A stretch of 64,000 nucleotides of DNA from Cristatella mucedo (lineage: Eukaryota > Bryozoa > Phylactolaemata > Cristatellidae): positions 2,110,001-2,174,000 of the forward strand of contig WPIO01000028.1 of the NCBI GenBank assembly GCA_009760855.2, written 5' to 3'. A model generated the notes under the pieces. The model was not told where the DNA came from. It ran no database searches and saw only the letters and a program-made list of their open reading frames with translations. A program made the translations under genes and the position numbers. Shown here one piece after another: positions 21,250-33,741 of the stretch. Positions within the stretch are counted from its first letter, which is position 1; each line of letters starts with the position of its first letter.

Positions 21250-22432
21250 AGACACAGCTCTTTAAAATGAAAGTCACTTAGCCTCGCATCGCTAGTGCTC
21301 AGGTTATGTGTTATGCTCATCAATTCAGAGTCACAAACTAGGTTTCTACTGTTCCTGTACACAGATTTTAATTAATGGGAAATAACTTCAGAATCACATA
21401 TCAGTACAGCCAGCTTCCCACCGAGGACACTAAACACCCAAGAGGCCCACGTTGCCAAGCAACTTCTGAGTTCCCTTGATTTTCAATAGCACAATATAGT
21501 ATCACCAATTGAAGTTTTTTCGTAAGCCATGCTGCCAAGCTCATACTGTCAGCATTGCGGTAGAGGCGATAAACCAACAGCAATTAGATCCGAACTTCGG
21601 TCAGTCATCTTTCTCTCGAGAATTTGAGCAATGACCTTATGTATCTTGCATCGTGGATCGCAGCGTGCATGGACAGACGCATGCAGACGCTTTTATGTCG
21701 TCTTCTTTCAGCTTTTGCCCTATTTTAAGATTGCAGATCGCTTCGGGTCACTTTCTTCGATTGCCTTCGGCTTCAAAAACGATTGCGTGAGAAAGAACGA
21801 TCGAGCCATCAACTAGGCATTGGAGTGATTTACGTTACGAATTTTCTAAAAGAGAAATGGCAATCGTTTCTTGGTGGTAACGTCAGATAGATAAGTCAGT
21901 GATAATTGCTTTAAAATAACCTTTAGCGTGGTTGCATATGCACACTTTGTTTAAATCAAACTGTGCCAAGCCAGTATGATTTCATCGCATAATACCACTT
22001 TGGACAACACTATTAACTCTAATCCGCTTATTGCCATTCATTTAATCCTTTCAGGTTATTGTTAATTTCAGCTTCATGTTACGAGGGCAATTATTATCCA
22101 TTTGGACGTCATGTTACATAATTTATAGTTTTGGTATTCCACTGCAACTGGTCATGATAAACCAGGACCGACATACGACCAAGTGCTATCAAGCTTCGTG
22201 CAAATCACTAAATACGAAGCGAGCCGTAATAAGCTCAAATTTTACTGTTATTCATACCTACGCGATATGAACCAGTGGATTCCCTTACACAATCGTTTCG
22301 TGGTATTCGCGTCTTCTTTGCTGTGAGCTGTTAATTTGCAGCTGGATTATTTTTTTCTTGCTTAGTATCAGTTTTGAAAGAAGCCGTTAAATTAAAAATA
22401 CTGAAAGAAAGTTTAGACGCCTGTGCTCGTTG
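21250..22432. repeat. Partial unit U5 (tail half only)
   Basis: Aligns with 2510-3860 (without the SINE) and 7460-8600. It holds no part of the coiled-coil gene. Frames on either strand (21401-21583, 21631-21816, 22076-22270) are not conserved in sister units. The stretch 20960-21250 before it aligns with 57480-57730 and contains no gene. Confidence 0.65.
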
Positions 22433-23224
22433 GCATAGAAGCGTTTGTCTGGGAAGCTCCGTGTTACAGATCAATCAACCCCGAGCCAAACAACTGGCAA
22501 GATCGTACTCGGTCAAGGCAGAAATGCATTTGCTAGGGAATCATACCTGTAGCATCATGATGTACTGCAGCCGCAGCGTTTGCAATACTTAAAGGCACGT
22601 ATCAACACTATATTATTTAAATACTTTGTTTCAACCGTGAATCGCATCTATGTATGCCTATTTGGCGGGCTCTCTTTCGATTGAAATACGCCGGCTGCTA
22701 AATCTTCAGTGAATTTTGTCCTTGCGAAAGTATGGGAATTGCATGCCGCAACGCAAAAGTCGTAGTGTTCAGATCTACAGGGCATTTGCCGACGCTGCTA
22801 TGATATTTCTTGCAGCTCACACCATTCGGACTTCCTTAAAGATACAGAGAAACACGATCAGAAGTGACGCAGCAGGAGCGGAAGCTGAGAAAGCTAGAGG
22901 AGAGCTCCAACGGGAAAGTAGACGACACGTATGCGTTCTGATTGGCTTTCGTGAAGTGCAAATAGCTAGGCGTCACTATTCCGAGCACTGCATGAGGTGC
23001 ATGCACTGCGGTCATTTGCGAGATCGGAAGGGCTCCTAGAGTCGACAGTAATATTCTGGGAGACTTGCCATTTTGTCTGCTTGACGTCAGCTCCGAACGC
23101 ACCTGTTGTCGCTTTAGCTTAGCATTAACGTTGCCCCGAAATGTAGGTCACGCCGGCTTGCGTTAGATTATGGTCAGTTGCTTTAGCTGACCTAGCAGAA
23201 AAGGAAAGACTCGTGTGAGGGTCT

Positions 23225-23795
23225 CGAGAGATTTTATTGGCTTTTGCGAATAGAGACCTTCGAACTTGAGCTCGCCCACGACTGGCTGATGTAGGCGGCT
23301 TGCAGAAGTAGCTCCGTCGCCTGAGGCGCTTCTACCGCCTACCCGTCGGCCGGTTGCTACCTCTTCAGTTTCGTTGGCTGCAGCAGTCGCACAGTCAGCA
23401 GCAGACGTCGCTGGGGTCCTTTGCCGATGTTGATGAGGCAGCTTTGGCTGATTGTCAGAGCTCGTGTGTTTTTCTTTAGAAAACTCAGCCGTTCGGCAAG
23501 GGGATCACTTTTCTGTCGCCACATTTTGCATTTGTTCAGCCCGCATTGGGGTTACTTGTTTCAACTTCTGCGTTTATTCATCATCCAACCTATGTTTTTG
23601 CTCATTCACATTCAGAATTTCTTCAGCCTCCTTCTGCCTTTTTCCATCCACCTTCTTCTTTTTTCAGCCACCTTCTGAATATCTTTAGCCACCTTCCTCC
23701 TTTCTTCAGGGAGCTCCAGCTTTGAGTCAGCCAGCATTACCGTATCGTCATGTAGTTTCTGTTTTTTCTCAGGCAGCGCCAGTGCCAACAAGGAC
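23225..23795 (-). pseudogene. U6 coiled-coil gene, start deleted
   Basis: The poly(A) signal (AATAAA, 23238-23233), Ala-rich region and last heptads are present. At about 23795 the sequence jumps from the heptad region (gcagcgccagt) straight into the intronic CA region, so the first heptads, the ATG and the acceptor are missing. The promoter 1.1 kb upstream is still good, so a transcript without the normal start is possible. Confidence 0.55.
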
Positions 23796-23954
23796 GCACA
23801 CGAGCATGCTCACGCACACAAGCAAACACACACACACATAAAAATGCACACCAAGAGAGGTGTTGCGACAGTATGCTTTCTCTGGGAGTTGCCATGCAGA
23901 AAAAGCCCCGAAGTACCATAGCAAAAGCAGTGCAGACGCATTCTCGTAAGCTGC

Positions 23955-24783
23955 AATAATAATAATAATAATAATAATATTGCACTTGATAAAGCGCCCT
24001 CAGAGAACTTAATCTCTTTCTAGGCGCTTTACATTTGCTGCAAAGTGATACGCAATAGAATAGTAAGTAAAATCATGCTTGAAAAACAAACAAAATGAAT
24101 AACATGGTTAGGGGTTACATGCACTGGGTCAGCATGCAAATGTGGTTAGTGGCAGCATGAACAGTATCAGCACGCATAAGCACATCGAGGACGAATCACA
24201 AGGACCCACTAAATGCTGTCCTAAATAGGTGTATTTTTAAGTTTCTTTTAAATGTGGTCAGGTCAGGGGATGTTCTGATGCAGGTCGGGAGGGAGTTCCA
24301 GGCTGTGGGAGCATACGAGCTAAATGCACGGTCTCCAAAGGATTTAAGGTTTTACGAGGTATTTCTAGACTGTTGGATTCCGAAAAGCGAGTGGTACGAT
24401 GCTTTGCCTGATGGGGTAGTATATCTGAAAGATAGGCTGGAGCCATAGAATGAAGAGACCTAAAAGTGAGCGACAAAACCTTGAAGTCAATCCGTTGCTT
24501 GACTGGTAACCAGTGCAGGTCGGCGAGAAGTGGAGTAATGTGGCAACTGCGACGCTCACGACAGACAAGCCTAGCTGCAGAGTTTTGCACCAGCTGCAAT
24601 CGCCTGATCGCACATGCTGGTAGGCCAGTAAGCAGTGAGTTGCAGAAGTCGAGACGAGATGTCACGAATGCATGGACCAACTTGGACGTGGTATCCTTAT
24701 CTAAACAAGCCCTAATTTTAGCAATGTTATGAAGCTGAAAATAGGCTGATTTGACTGTGGAGCTGATGTGGTCGTCTAACGAG
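23955..24783 (-). mobile_element. LINE family 1, 3' fragment inside U6 intron
   Basis: Minus strand with the ATT tail at the left (23957-23980) and the hairpin at 23990-24035. The 24258-24680 frame encodes HAFVTSRLDFCNSLLTGLPA, LLADLHWLPVKQ, SLTFRSLHSMAPAYLSDILP and then shifts frame. Inserted in the intron between the CA region and exon 1. Confidence 0.9.
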
Positions 24784-24864
24784 AATGCAACTTGAATGCA
24801 TAGCTAGCTCGCTTTTCTCATCGATCAAGCTACGTGAAAAGGACAATGACAGACATACTCTTAC

Positions 24865-24986
24865 CTGCTTATAGCAGAGAAAGTGCCTTAGACTGAGCGA
24901 AAGTGTTCAGCTATCGACTATTAGCTACGAACAGTGTCCTTAGTTTGTTGCAGCGTCAGTGCTGTTTATGAACCCCCAGTCACGTG
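24865..24986 (-). promoter_or_regulatory. U6 promoter and exon 1
   Basis: CACGTG at 24981-24986; TATA-like CATAAACA at about 24962-24969; exon 1 ends at the donor GCAG|GTAAGAGT (GT at 24864-24863). Intact although exon 2 of this unit has lost its start. Confidence 0.5.
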
Positions 24987-26304
24987 GTAATAGCATCCTG
25001 TAAAAGTCTCTGACCGGTGTTCACTAGATATGAGTCACCAAGGCAAAAAACTGAGTTGGATTTTATCATTCAGATAGTTTACGGATTATTTAAAAATTAC
25101 GTTGCGGTTTGCATTTGATCAACGAGAAGTGTAAGTAACAAAGCAGTCCGAGGAGCTTCCGTCCTGTAGGCGCCCTTTCGCCCAATTAATCGTCGAGTGA
25201 ATTCTTATTTTCATGCTTCTTAATACGAAACTGCTCAGTCGGCTTCATTAAATTTAATACTTAGCTGATTTAGCCACAATCGAATGATGTTTCTTCGTAA
25301 ATTGTGAGCATTTAACAGCATGGAGTCGTCTAGCACAACAGATTAAAACCTGCCGAAACGCTGCAGCTGAACGATTTCAAATATACAGGCTGTGGTACCC
25401 TGATCTCAGCACGCGTAACGCCTGCAATTTGCTTTATAGATACTAGGACGCTTTATAGCCAAACTAAACTTCTAATTTTAAGAAACGTGTGTTGGATTTT
25501 AAAGTAAACTAACGTACTTTGAGATGGCGTCAAAATAAAAAGACAGGGAGAGGTCGGGCCGGAGAGGAATAGAGCCGTAGAGATAGAGAGATGGATAGAC
25601 ACACAGAGACATACATATAAATTGATAGAGAGACAGGTGGAAAGAGAGAGAGAGAGAGAGATAGCGAGAAAATAAGAGAGATACAGAAACTGAGAGTGAG
25701 CTTCGTCGGTCTGGTAAATGTTAAGGCTTAGGGTTTCCAGTTTTACCTACACACTTGGTTCTCTATTAATTATTAAAGCGATCCTATGCTCTTAAAATTT
25801 TAAATAGTCTATAGCCATGCAAGTTCAGGGGCTGTTGGAAATTTCTTATCTTTTGAATGAGGTGGAAATGCGTGCACCCAACGCGTCTTTGTTAGAGCGA
25901 AAGGCCCAAAATAAGTTACGCTTTATGTTAGTTTACTCGTTTTAGTAAATTTATGGACGCCTACAAATCAGTTGTATTAATGTGGATATATGCACTGCAA
26001 TAGGGCGAAAGTAAAAGTATAGGCAACGGCAGGATGCAATTATTTCAACTGCTGTGTACTTGACTTAAGTGAAAGTGAATGCTGATTCGCAAGATGGGTG
26101 ATCAATGCCATGATAGCTAACCCTAATATAAGCTGGAACCAGAAATGAATTATTTTAGAGGATAAACCAATTTCATTGAGGAAAAATGACAACTTAATAT
26201 GGGGATGTATCAAATATTGACGTCGATGTTAACTGGAAAACGTAGCCTATAGCTTTTGGAATGTATGCCTGTCTCTCAGCACCAACAGCGAAAAGAACCG
26301 TCCT

Positions 26305-29300
26305 AAAAGAAATATGTAATACGCGACCTTATTTCTGAAAATGGTATCGAGCTGATCGCCCTAACTGAAACTTGGCTAAAATCGATAAACTCTCCGACAA
26401 TATTAGACGCTACCCAAGCAGGTTTCTCATTCTTTCACACCCCTAGATCAATCAAAACTGGAGGTGGAGTTTTTGTTATCGTGCACTCGAAATTCAACTT
26501 CAAGCCATTTCCAGTGCCCTCGAAGCAGTCTTTTGAATCAATTGTCTTGGTCTCACCCGCAAACTAGCTAACGATGGTGGCAGTAGTCTATCGCCCACCA
26601 GGTACAAAATCCTCCTTTGTCTCAGATTTCCCCGATCTTGTTTCGATTCTGTGTGCAAGAAATTGACACTTCCTCGTTATGGGTGATTTCACCGTTCATT
26701 TTGATAATTTATCTGACGCCTTCAGCACTGACTTTCATGCGCTGACTGACTCGTTGCCTGTTGTGGGTCATGTGTATGGCCCTACTTACACAAAGGGTAA
26801 CACACTTGACCAGATTTCCTCATACAACTGCACTTTGTCATCACCAATTATTACCAAATCCCGCTTGTCTGACCACATGCAGATCTCATTCAATCCACAG
26901 TGTGTGCCCACCTCCTCTTTAAAATAACCTGTGAATCGCGAAACCTCAAGACCCTTGACATCGATGCTGTCCGTGTGATAATATCTGCTTCGCCTCTGCT
27001 GCTCAGTCCTCCCTCCGATCTGTCATCATAGGTAGAGAGGTACAACACCACGCTAGCTGACATGCTCGATGAGTTTGCACCTCTGACAAAGCGGACTGTG
27101 CGCCCTCACCCAGACGGCCTATGATTCACCACAGACATTAAACTAGCCAGGTCTACTAAGCGCAAGCTTGAAAAATCATGCAAAAGATCAGGACGGACTG
27201 TCCATCGACAGGCATATGAAGACTACTGTAGGTCGTACCAATCGATTCAGCAAAGGTCAAGTCTAGCTTCCATAAAAACATCGTTGAATCACAGATGCAC
27301 AATCCAAAATCTGATGTCGACGCCGATCAACCTTCACCTCAACCACTCCCAGATTAGCTGATAATAGTTGTGATGATATAGCCGATCACTTCTCTCGATT
27401 CTTTGTCCAGAAGATAGACAAGATCAGGGAGCCCACCCCTGCGATGACAACATCCCCCCTAGAATGCTGTTCCCCAATTCCTGGCTGCACCTCAATATCT
27501 ACATGTAAGAAGGTCACTAGTGATCTAGTCCTGAAGTTCATATCCATATCAAAGATGACAACAAGTCCTCTCGACCCTATTCCCACTGTCCTGCCCCTAC
27601 GTTGCATTGATCTGCTGCTGCCATGCATAACTAACATCATTAATATGTCATTAGCCTCAAGTCATGTCCCAGCACATTTCAAAAAAGTCGTAGTCAGGCC
27701 ACTTCTCAAGAAAGCGACACTAGACTAAGAGAACATGAGTAACTACCGCCCACACTCCCTTCTACCATTTCTATCAGACACTGTAACGGGTCGTGGCGGA
27801 CCAGTTGAACTAATATCTCGGAACGTCAAATTTTGCTAGTAAGTTCCAGTCTGGCTTTAAAGCTAATCACTCCACAGAGTCCATTTCTTAGGGTGTACAA
27901 CAACCTACTTAGGAATGCAGACATGGGTAGAGTGTCTCTACTTGTTTTTCTCGATCTTTCGGTAGCTTTTGATACCATCGATCCCAAAGTTCTTTTAGAG
28001 CATCTCTCATCTCGCTTGGGCATCACTGGCACTGCTCTGCAATCGTTCAGGTCCTATCTCAGTGGCAGACTCCCGTGCATTAACGTGAATGGACGAAGAT
28101 CATCTGAGGTACCTCTGAAATGTGGGGTACACCAGGGCTCCGTGCTAGGTCCGGTTCTTTTCACGGTTTATACTCCCCCTCTTGCGGGTATGATTGCCAG
28201 CACATCCTAGGATTTCTCTTCTATGCGGATGACACTTAGTTGCACCTTTGCTTTGATCCCTTCCAGCCTTCGAGTACCTCGAATTCTCTCAACTCACTTG
28301 CTGCACGTATTGACAAGATCCTCACATGGTTGGCAGCAAATTTTCTAAAACTAAGCGATGATAAAACTAAGTTACTAGTTATGGGCGAACCCAGTGTGAT
28401 TCAGAAATCGGAAAGCCAGACGCAAAAGATTGGCTCTGATACTGTATCACCCGTTGAATCAGCTCGAAATCTAGGTGTCATGTTCCAAAGTGACATCTCG
28501 TCAGACGACCACATCAGCTCCACAGTAAGGTTTGCCTACTTTTAGCAACATAACATTGCAACAATTCGGGTTTGTCTAGATAAGGATACCACGTCTAAGT
28601 CGGTCCATGCATTTGTGACATCCCGTCTTGACTTCTGTAACTCACTACTTAGTGGCCTATCGGCATGTGCAATCAGGCAAACACAGCTGGTGCAAAACTC
28701 AGCAGCTAGGCATGTTTGCCGTGAGCGTCGCAGTTGCCACATCACACCACTTCTCACCGACCTGCACTGGCTATCAGTCAAGCATCCGATCAAATTAAAG
28801 GTTTGGTCGCTCACTTTTAGGTCCCTTCATTCTATGGCTCCAGCCTATCTCTCTGATCTACTTCCCCACCTGGCCCATCAACGTACCACCCACTTTTCGG
28901 GATCCAACAGTCTACCAATGCCTCATACAAACCTCAAATCCTTTGGAGACCGTGCATTTAGTTCGTATGCTCCCAAAGCCTGAAACTCCCTCCCGACCTG
29001 CGTCAGAACATCCCCTGACCTGACCACATATAAAAAGAACTTTAAAACACACCTATTTAGGACTGTATTTGGTGGGTCCCTGTTATTCGTCTTCATGTGC
29101 TTATGAGTGCTGGCACTGCGCATGCTGCCACTAACCACATTTGCATGCTGACCCTGTGCATATCATCCTTAACCATGTTATTCATGCTTATCAAGCATGA
29201 TATTTCTCACCATTCAATCGCGCTTCCATTTGCAGCTAATGTGAAGTCCCTAGAAAGAGATTGAGTTCTCTGAGGGTGCTTTATCAAGTGCATTATTATT

Positions 29301-29312
29301 ATTTTTATTATT
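26305..29312 (+). mobile_element. LINE family 1, longest copy (endonuclease + RT)
   Basis: Degenerate single-ORF non-LTR element of L2/CR1 type. Endonuclease part about 26320-26930 (TMVAVVYRPPG, LVMGDFTVHFDN, SRLSDHMQISFN: the VYRPP, GDFN and SDH motifs). A linker follows, then RT 27540-28545 (PAHFKKVVVRPLLKKATLD; NYRPHSLLPFLSD; VFLDLSVAFDTIDPKVLLE; QGSVLGPVLF; FYADDT followed by a stop; LSDDKTKLLVMG). The RT C-terminus lies at 28615-28983. The 3' hairpin is at 29250-29290, followed by an ATT tail. Many stops and frameshifts; not active. It replaces about 300 bp of unit sequence (equivalent to 7450-7750). Confidence 0.9.
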
Positions 29313-31003
29313 ATTGGGGTGGAGTCGACAACCCCGACATCCGGTCTTGTAGCGTGACAGACATCACGAGCTTATGCATCTTGAAGTGGATAGAAGCATG
29401 AATGAACAGAAGCTTTTAGATGCTTTGATGTCGTCTCCTTTCAGCTGTTGCCCTCTAATACGGTTGCAGATCGCAGGTCACTTTCTTAGATTGCCTCAAG
29501 ACGTAAAAGCGATTAGGTAATAAAGGACACAGAGATCAAGCTAACAGCCACGGATTGCATTGGTTTTCGATACGAATTTCCTCAAACCAACAAGGCAAAC
29601 GCTTCTTGGTAATAACGTCAGATAGATAAGACAGGCATAATTGGTTCAAAATGAGCTGTAACGTGGTCGCTTCATGAGCACTTTGCTTAAATTCAGCTGT
29701 GCCAAGCCTATGTTAGTTTATTGTAGAATCCCACATAGGGTGACACTAGTAACTGCAACCCACTTGTTGCCATTCATTTAGTCCGTCCAGGTTGTGCCTT
29801 TTTTGGACTTTCAGCTTATTGTAACGAGGGCAACTGTTATCCATTTCGTTGTAAAATAAGCCACGTACAATATCTGTATTCCGTTGAAACTGGTCATGAT
29901 AAACCAGGACCGACGTGCGGCCAAGTACTTTCAGGTAGTGATGAAGTCTCGAGGCAAAACACGAGCCGTAACAAGCTCAAATTTCACCATTCTCTCTACC
30001 TATGTACTACGACGCCACGGATTGACTTACATAATCGTATCGTGGTATTCACGTCTTTTTTTCTGAAAACTGTTATTTTACAGCTGGATTATTTTTTCTT
30101 GCTTAGCATCAGTTTAGAAAGAAACCAATAAATTAAAACGACGTAAAATACGCTTCGAAGTCCGTGCCTGCTGGCGTAGGAGCGTTCGTCTCGGTAGCTC
30201 CGCGGTACAGGTCAATCAAACGGGAGCCAAAAATGCTGCTGGATCTTACATGGTTTATGTGGAAATGTATTTAGTAAGTACTCATAAATACTGCATCCTG
30301 GTGTACTGCAGGCATACATTGGCAATACGTACAGGCATGAATCAACAATACATTGCATACAAACCGCAATTCAACCGGGAATCGCATTGATGCATGCACA
30401 TTTGGAAGGCTCTTTTAGGATCGATCAAAGCCGGCTGCTGAATCTTTAGTGAACGTCCGTCCTTGCGAAAGTATGGGAAATGCATACCAAAACGTAGAAG
30501 TCGACGCGTTAAGATTTTCAGGTCGATGCAAATTGTTTCTTTTGCATAAGACGCCCCGTTACCCACGCTGGGCATATGTTTCTTGCAGCTTGTAGCATTT
30601 AGATTTATTAAATGATACCATGCAAAACGATAAGAAGAGGCTCAGCGGAAGCGGACAAAGATAGAGGCGAGCTCCGAAAGGAAAGATGACGACAGATATA
30701 CGCTGCGATTGGATTTCTCGAAGTCCATATTGCAAGGAAGGCGTCACTATTCGTAGCAAAGCATGCAGCGATTGAACTTAGTCAATTCGTAACCTTGGTA
30801 GAAATCTTAGAGTCGACGGTAGCATGCCAAGAGATCCAGCGTTTCATCTGCTTTCCGTCAGCTACAAACGCACCTGTGATCACGTCAGAACATCTTAAAC
30901 TTTTCCCTGATATGTAGGTCGCGCCGCCTTGCTTCTGATAATTGTCAGTTGCTTCAGCTTAGCTTGCAGAGAAAGAAGGACTCGTGTAAGGTTATCAAGA
31001 GAT

Positions 31004-31009
31004 TTTATT
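31004..31009 (-). terminator. Poly(A) signal of U7 gene
   Basis: AATAAA on the gene strand about 95 nt after the Ala-rich segment's stop, conserved in position between units. Confidence 0.5.
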
Positions 31010-31101
31010 GGCTTTGGCGGATAAAGACCTTCGAAAGTGAGCTTGCCGACAGCTACCTGATGTATAATGCTCGTAGCAGTAGCTTCGTCACCTTAGGCGC
31101 A

Positions 31102-31305
31102 TCAACAGCCTAACCGTCGGGCGGCTGCAGCAGCTCCAGTTTCATTGGCTGCTGCAGTTGCACTATCGACAGCAGACGTCGCAATGCCGCTTTGCCAACG
31201 TTGGTTAGGTAGTTCCGGCTCTTTGCCAGAGCGGCTGTACTTTTCATTAGAAACCTCAGCCATTGCACAAGGTGACCACGACTTTTCTTTCGCCGTATTC
31301 TGCAT
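31102..31305 (-). pseudogene. U7 Ala-rich C-terminal segment
   Basis: Frame reading MQNTAKEKSWSPCAMAEVSN and ending ETGAAAAARRLGC; homologous to the C-terminal part at 40041-40343 and 33496-33732. Separated from the heptads by a TAA and a frame slip in this copy. Confidence 0.4.
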
Positions 31306-31346
31306 TTACTCAGCCCGGTTGGCATTACTTGATTATACCTATGCGT

Positions 31347-31604
31347 TTATTCATTCAACTTCTCCATTTTCTTATCCAGCTTCACGTTGTCTTCGGCCAC
31401 CGTCTGCTTTTCTTCAGTCGCCTTCAGCTCTTCTCCAGCCAGCTCCAGCTTTGCGTCAGCGAGCTCCAGCTTTGCGTCAGCGAGCTTCATCCTTGCTTCA
31501 GCCAGCTCCATCTTTACGTCAGCCAGCATGCACATATCGTCACGCAGCTTCTGCTTTTCCTCAGCCAGCGCCAGCATTTCGTCAGTGAGGTACAGCTTTG
31601 CCAT
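31347..31604 (-). CDS. U7 coiled-coil heptad protein (best complete gene)
   Basis: Encodes 85 residues: MAKLYLTDEMLALAEEKQ, then heptads LADVKME, LAEARMK, LADAKLE, LADAKLE (a 21-bp duplication gives one extra heptad compared with the 8.7 kb copy), LAGEELK, and a charged end KLDKKMEKLNE before TAA. Predicted soluble Glu/Lys/Ala-rich coiled coil. All gene parts are present: TATA (32346-32352), E-box, exon 1, donor (32232), acceptor TTTGTAG (31661-31656), first ATG in exon 2, and AATAAA. The stop overlaps the hexamer in GAATAAACG. An Ala-rich frame (31102-31305) follows. Whether the ancestral protein ended here or continued into it (as the 40 kb copy suggests) is open. No family recognised. Confidence 0.6.
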   Translation of the reverse strand: MAKLYLTDEMLALAEEKQKLRDDMCMLADVKMELAEARMKLADAKLELADAKLELAGEELKATEEKQTVAEDNVKLDKKMEKLNE

Positions 31605-32232
31605 AGCCAGCGTCTGCTTGCAGCCTGCCAATTAGGTAGAGCGACGTTCGCAGTCCTACAAAGAGGTCGGCGAAAGAGGACTTCTCTAGCATCAATTAGC
31701 GTTCGCTTGCTGGCGCTCTCCTGCTGAACTGTGTTACTGCGTTGCATGATATGTCCTACTCCCGTGTTCTGCCTAGCTGAACTACTACCTGCTGCACAAG
31801 CATGGTGCCACATCAGTAGGAATGCCTCAGTAGAATAGGACACGCCCTTGTGCTCGCGTCCGCCATGCACGCAGCAACGCTGATATACACTGACTGCATG
31901 GATGCGGCTCCTCAAAATTCACTATGTACAGTGCAGGGCCAGGACAAAGACATACCAACTCAAACACGTTACGCGTGTAAGCACTCGAGGACGCACACGA
32001 GCACGCTCACGCACACAAGCAAACACACACACACACACACACGCAGGCGCACACCAAGGGACGTTTTACGTCAGTATACTTTCTCTGGGTGGTGCCATGA
32101 AAAAAGGCCCAGAATTTCCTCGGCATAAGCGGCACAGAATCATTGTCGTGGGCAGCCACTTAAATGTATAGCTAACTCGCCTTTTCTTATCGACAAAGGT
32201 ACGTGAAAAAGCCATTTCAGACATACTCTTAC

Positions 32233-32320
32233 CTGCTTATATCAGAGAAGGTGCCTTAGACTGAGCGACAGTGTTCAGCTATCGACTATTAGCAATGAAT
32301 CTCCTTAGTTTGTTGCAGTG
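32233..32320 (-). other. U7 non-coding exon 1
   Basis: Between the inferred start site and the donor AGCAG|GTAAGAGT (GT at 32232-32231). The intron to the acceptor is 577 bp and carries the CA run near 32020. Any ATG present opens no sustained frame into exon 2. Confidence 0.45.
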
Positions 32321-32345
32321 CAAGCGCCAGGAAAGGCGGCGGTGC

Positions 32346-32368
32346 TATTTATGGCCCCAAGTCACGTG
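32346..32368 (-). promoter_or_regulatory. U7 core promoter
   Basis: Gene strand: CACGTG (32368-32363), 10 bp, then ATAAATA (32352-32346), followed after about 30 bp by exon 1. Same layout as U2 and U6. Confidence 0.6.
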
Positions 32369-33495
32369 GCAATAGCATCCTGCGAAAATCCCCAACCGCT
32401 ATTCACTAGAAACTATACATTAAGGCAAAAAACTGAATTGTTTTTTATCATTAAGATATTTTACTGATAATTTAAGAATTACATTGTGGCGTGCATTTGA
32501 CCAATGAAAAGTGTACGTCGCGAAACGAGGCATTCCGAGGCGCTCTCATGCTGCAGGCGCCCTTTAGCCCAATAAATGTTCATGCAAATTTGAATTTACA
32601 TGCTTCTTAGTACCTTAATAACAGATCGGCTTCATTGAATTTACTACATAGCTGCATTAGCTAAAATTAAATATTTTTCCTTCGCAATCAGTGATCATTC
32701 AACTGCACGGGGGGGGGTTGTCTAGCAGATACAGATTTAAATCTGCCGCGACCCTGCCGAAGAACTATTTCGACTATACTGGCTGTGGTACCATGACCTC
32801 AGCACGCATAACGCCTGCAATTTGCTTTATAGATACTAAGACGCTTATAGCCAAACTAACCTTCTAATTTTAAGAAACGTGTGTTGGATTTTAAAGTAAA
32901 CGTAGTGTTTGTCTCGGTAGGCCTGTGGTGCAGGTCAATCGAACGGGAGAGAAAATGTTACAAGATCTTACTTGGGCGACGTGGAAATGTATTTGGTAAG
33001 TACTCATATCTGCAGCATCTTGATGTATTGTATCCACAGCTTTGCCCGTACGTAAAGGCACGTATCATTCATGCATTTCAATAGAAAGATGACGGCAGAT
33101 ACACGATGTGAGGGATTCTTTTTTATAAGTACATATTGCAAGGTATCACTATTCGTATCGCTGCATTCAGTCGTGCCCTGCGGTAATTGCCGACCTTGGT
33201 ACGACTGTTAGAGGCGACGGTAGCCTGCTGGGAGATCTGGCGTTTTGTCTGCTGTACTCTAGCTGCAAACGCAGCTGCGGTCAAGTTAGCGTTGCTTTAA
33301 CGTTGCTCTGAAATGTAGGTCGGGCCGCCTTGCTCTAGATAAATGACAGTCGCTCTTGGTGACGTAGCAGAAAAAAAATAGACTCGTGTGAGGGTCTCAA
33401 GAGAGTTTATTGACTTAGGCAGATAGAGACATTTCGAAAATGAACTTGCCCACAGCTGCCTGAGGTATACGGCTCGCAGTAGTAGCTTCGTCGAC

Positions 33496-33741
33496 TCAGG
33501 CTAACCGTCGCGCGGCTGCAGCCGCTCCAGTTTTCTTGGCTGCTGCAGTTGCACAATCAGCAGCAGTAGACATCACAGGGCTCCTTTGCCGAAGTCGGTG
33601 TGGCTGCTTCGGGTGATTGCCAGAGCTCGTATGTTTTTCGTCAGAAAACTTAGCCGTTGCGCAAGGAGACCACGACTTTTCTGTCACCGTATTCCGCATT
33701 TGTTGAGCCCGCATTTGCATTACTTGATTCAACTTCTGCGT
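33496..33741 (-). pseudogene. U8 C-terminal extension after in-frame TAA
   Basis: In frame with the upstream heptad ORF, separated by one TAA (33742-33744). Reads KLNQVMQMRAQQMRN, then EKSWSPCATAKFSDEKHTSS and AAAKKTGAAAAARRLA. The 40 kb copy has CAA where this copy has TAA. Confidence 0.45.

Larger units (their letters stand above)
22433..30174. repeat. Array unit U6, enlarged by two LINE insertions
   Basis: Anchor at 22436, gene 3' end 23140-23450, partial coiled coil to about 23790, intron remnant with CA run, LINE (23955-24783), promoter 24865-24986, conserved upstream block 25040-25500, GA tract near 25640, LINE (26305-29312), and the tail 29315-30170. The plus-strand frame 22716-23039 (107 residues) is not open in other units and I do not call it a gene. 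Confidence 0.75.
30175..32900. repeat. Array unit U7
   Basis: Complete from the anchor (30175) through gene, intron and promoter to about 32880. It then jumps from the block attttaagaaacgtgtgttgg straight into the anchor of U8, so the GA tract and tail are missing. A poly-G run (about 32709-32718) lies in the upstream block. The 30200-30990 stretch has no supported gene. Confidence 0.75.

Noticed and set aside
22716-23039. 107-residue plus-strand ORF
   Set aside because: The same unit position is closed by stops in U2, U7 and U9; similarity is at nucleotide level only.
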